The position numbers and the translations under genes were made by a program. A stretch of DNA of 64,000 bases from a candidate division KSB1 bacterium (GTDB lineage Bacteria; Electryoneota; RPQS01). The notes under the pieces are model-generated. The model did not search any database. It was not told the origin of the DNA and worked only from the letters and a program-made list of their open reading frames with translations. The stretch lies in assembly GCA_016214895.1 (NCBI GenBank), contig JACRMR010000012.1:423142-487141 (forward strand), in the 5' to 3' direction. Positions 63,997-64,000 of this stretch are shown here, one piece after another. Position 1 is the first letter of the stretch. Each line of letters starts with the position of its first letter.

Positions 63997-64000
63997 AGAT

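Overview
The window is a dense bacterial chromosome segment (high GC, genes often overlapping by 4 bp). It most likely comes from an uncultured member of the FCB (Fibrobacteres-Chlorobi-Bacteroidetes) group or a neighbouring candidate phylum. The evidence is a secreted protein ending in a type IX secretion (T9SS) sorting domain with the typical NYPNPFNP motif, two PorV/PorQ-like outer-membrane barrels, a tricorn-type protease, and Gram-negative envelope genes (lnt, lapA, lapB, a SPOR protein, an MCE protein). No rRNA, tRNA, CRISPR array, prophage or insertion sequence was seen. The genus cannot be named from the sequence.

Layout. One gene lies on the + strand: the 3' part of a tricorn protease (1-1443). 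Every other gene from 2049 to 63996 is on the - strand, so they are transcribed from the right end towards the left. Between the two directions (1444-2048) are a terminator for each side and an array of 117-bp tandem repeats. In - strand transcription order the blocks are: RNase HI-like protein, lipoprotein and RNase P RNA (63996-62364); ADP-forming acyl-CoA synthetase and recJ; a leucine/acyl-CoA catabolism run from 57812 to 42669 (SDR, methylcrotonyl-CoA carboxylase beta, LiuC hydratase, biotin carboxylase, biotin carrier, two acyl-CoA dehydrogenases, thiolase, 3-hydroxybutyryl-CoA dehydrogenase, ilvE); nusB, phosphoesterase, secA; smg, topA, xerC; hpf, hprK, two mannose-family PTS proteins and an MCE protein; a sigma-54 activator; hisS, sfsA, miaB; lapA, lapB, SPOR protein; mutS; a PorV-like barrel; yicC, gmk, rpoZ, coaBC, udg, dnaB, relA/spoT; HU; ruvX, an oxidoreductase, lnt, a PorQ-like barrel, a small membrane protein, a BamD-like TPR protein, nadD; and finally the T9SS cargo protein.

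How the genes work together. The metabolic block can take leucine through IlvE, an acyl-CoA dehydrogenase, methylcrotonyl-CoA carboxylase and methylglutaconyl-CoA hydratase, and can use thiolase, Hbd and the ADP-forming synthetase for short-chain acyl-CoAs. No HMG-CoA lyase gene is in the window. The PTS IIA/IIB pair has no membrane IIC/IID component and sits directly after hprK and hpf, which suggests a regulatory phosphorelay. A sigma-54 activator is encoded in the window, and a good -24/-12 promoter lies in front of the T9SS cargo gene.

Most notable observations. The RNase P RNA (about 513 nt) carries a palindromic repeat in the positions of helices P3 and P19; two further copies of that repeat lie immediately upstream, and related sequence occurs in the 117-bp array at the other end of the window. 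The same RNA has a 33-bp AU-rich P12 stem and a GGC in place of the L15 GGU. mutS contains a C9 tract just before its sliding-clamp motif. The carboxylase alpha subunit is split exactly at a G6 tract. CoaBC has a roughly 240-residue disordered tail.
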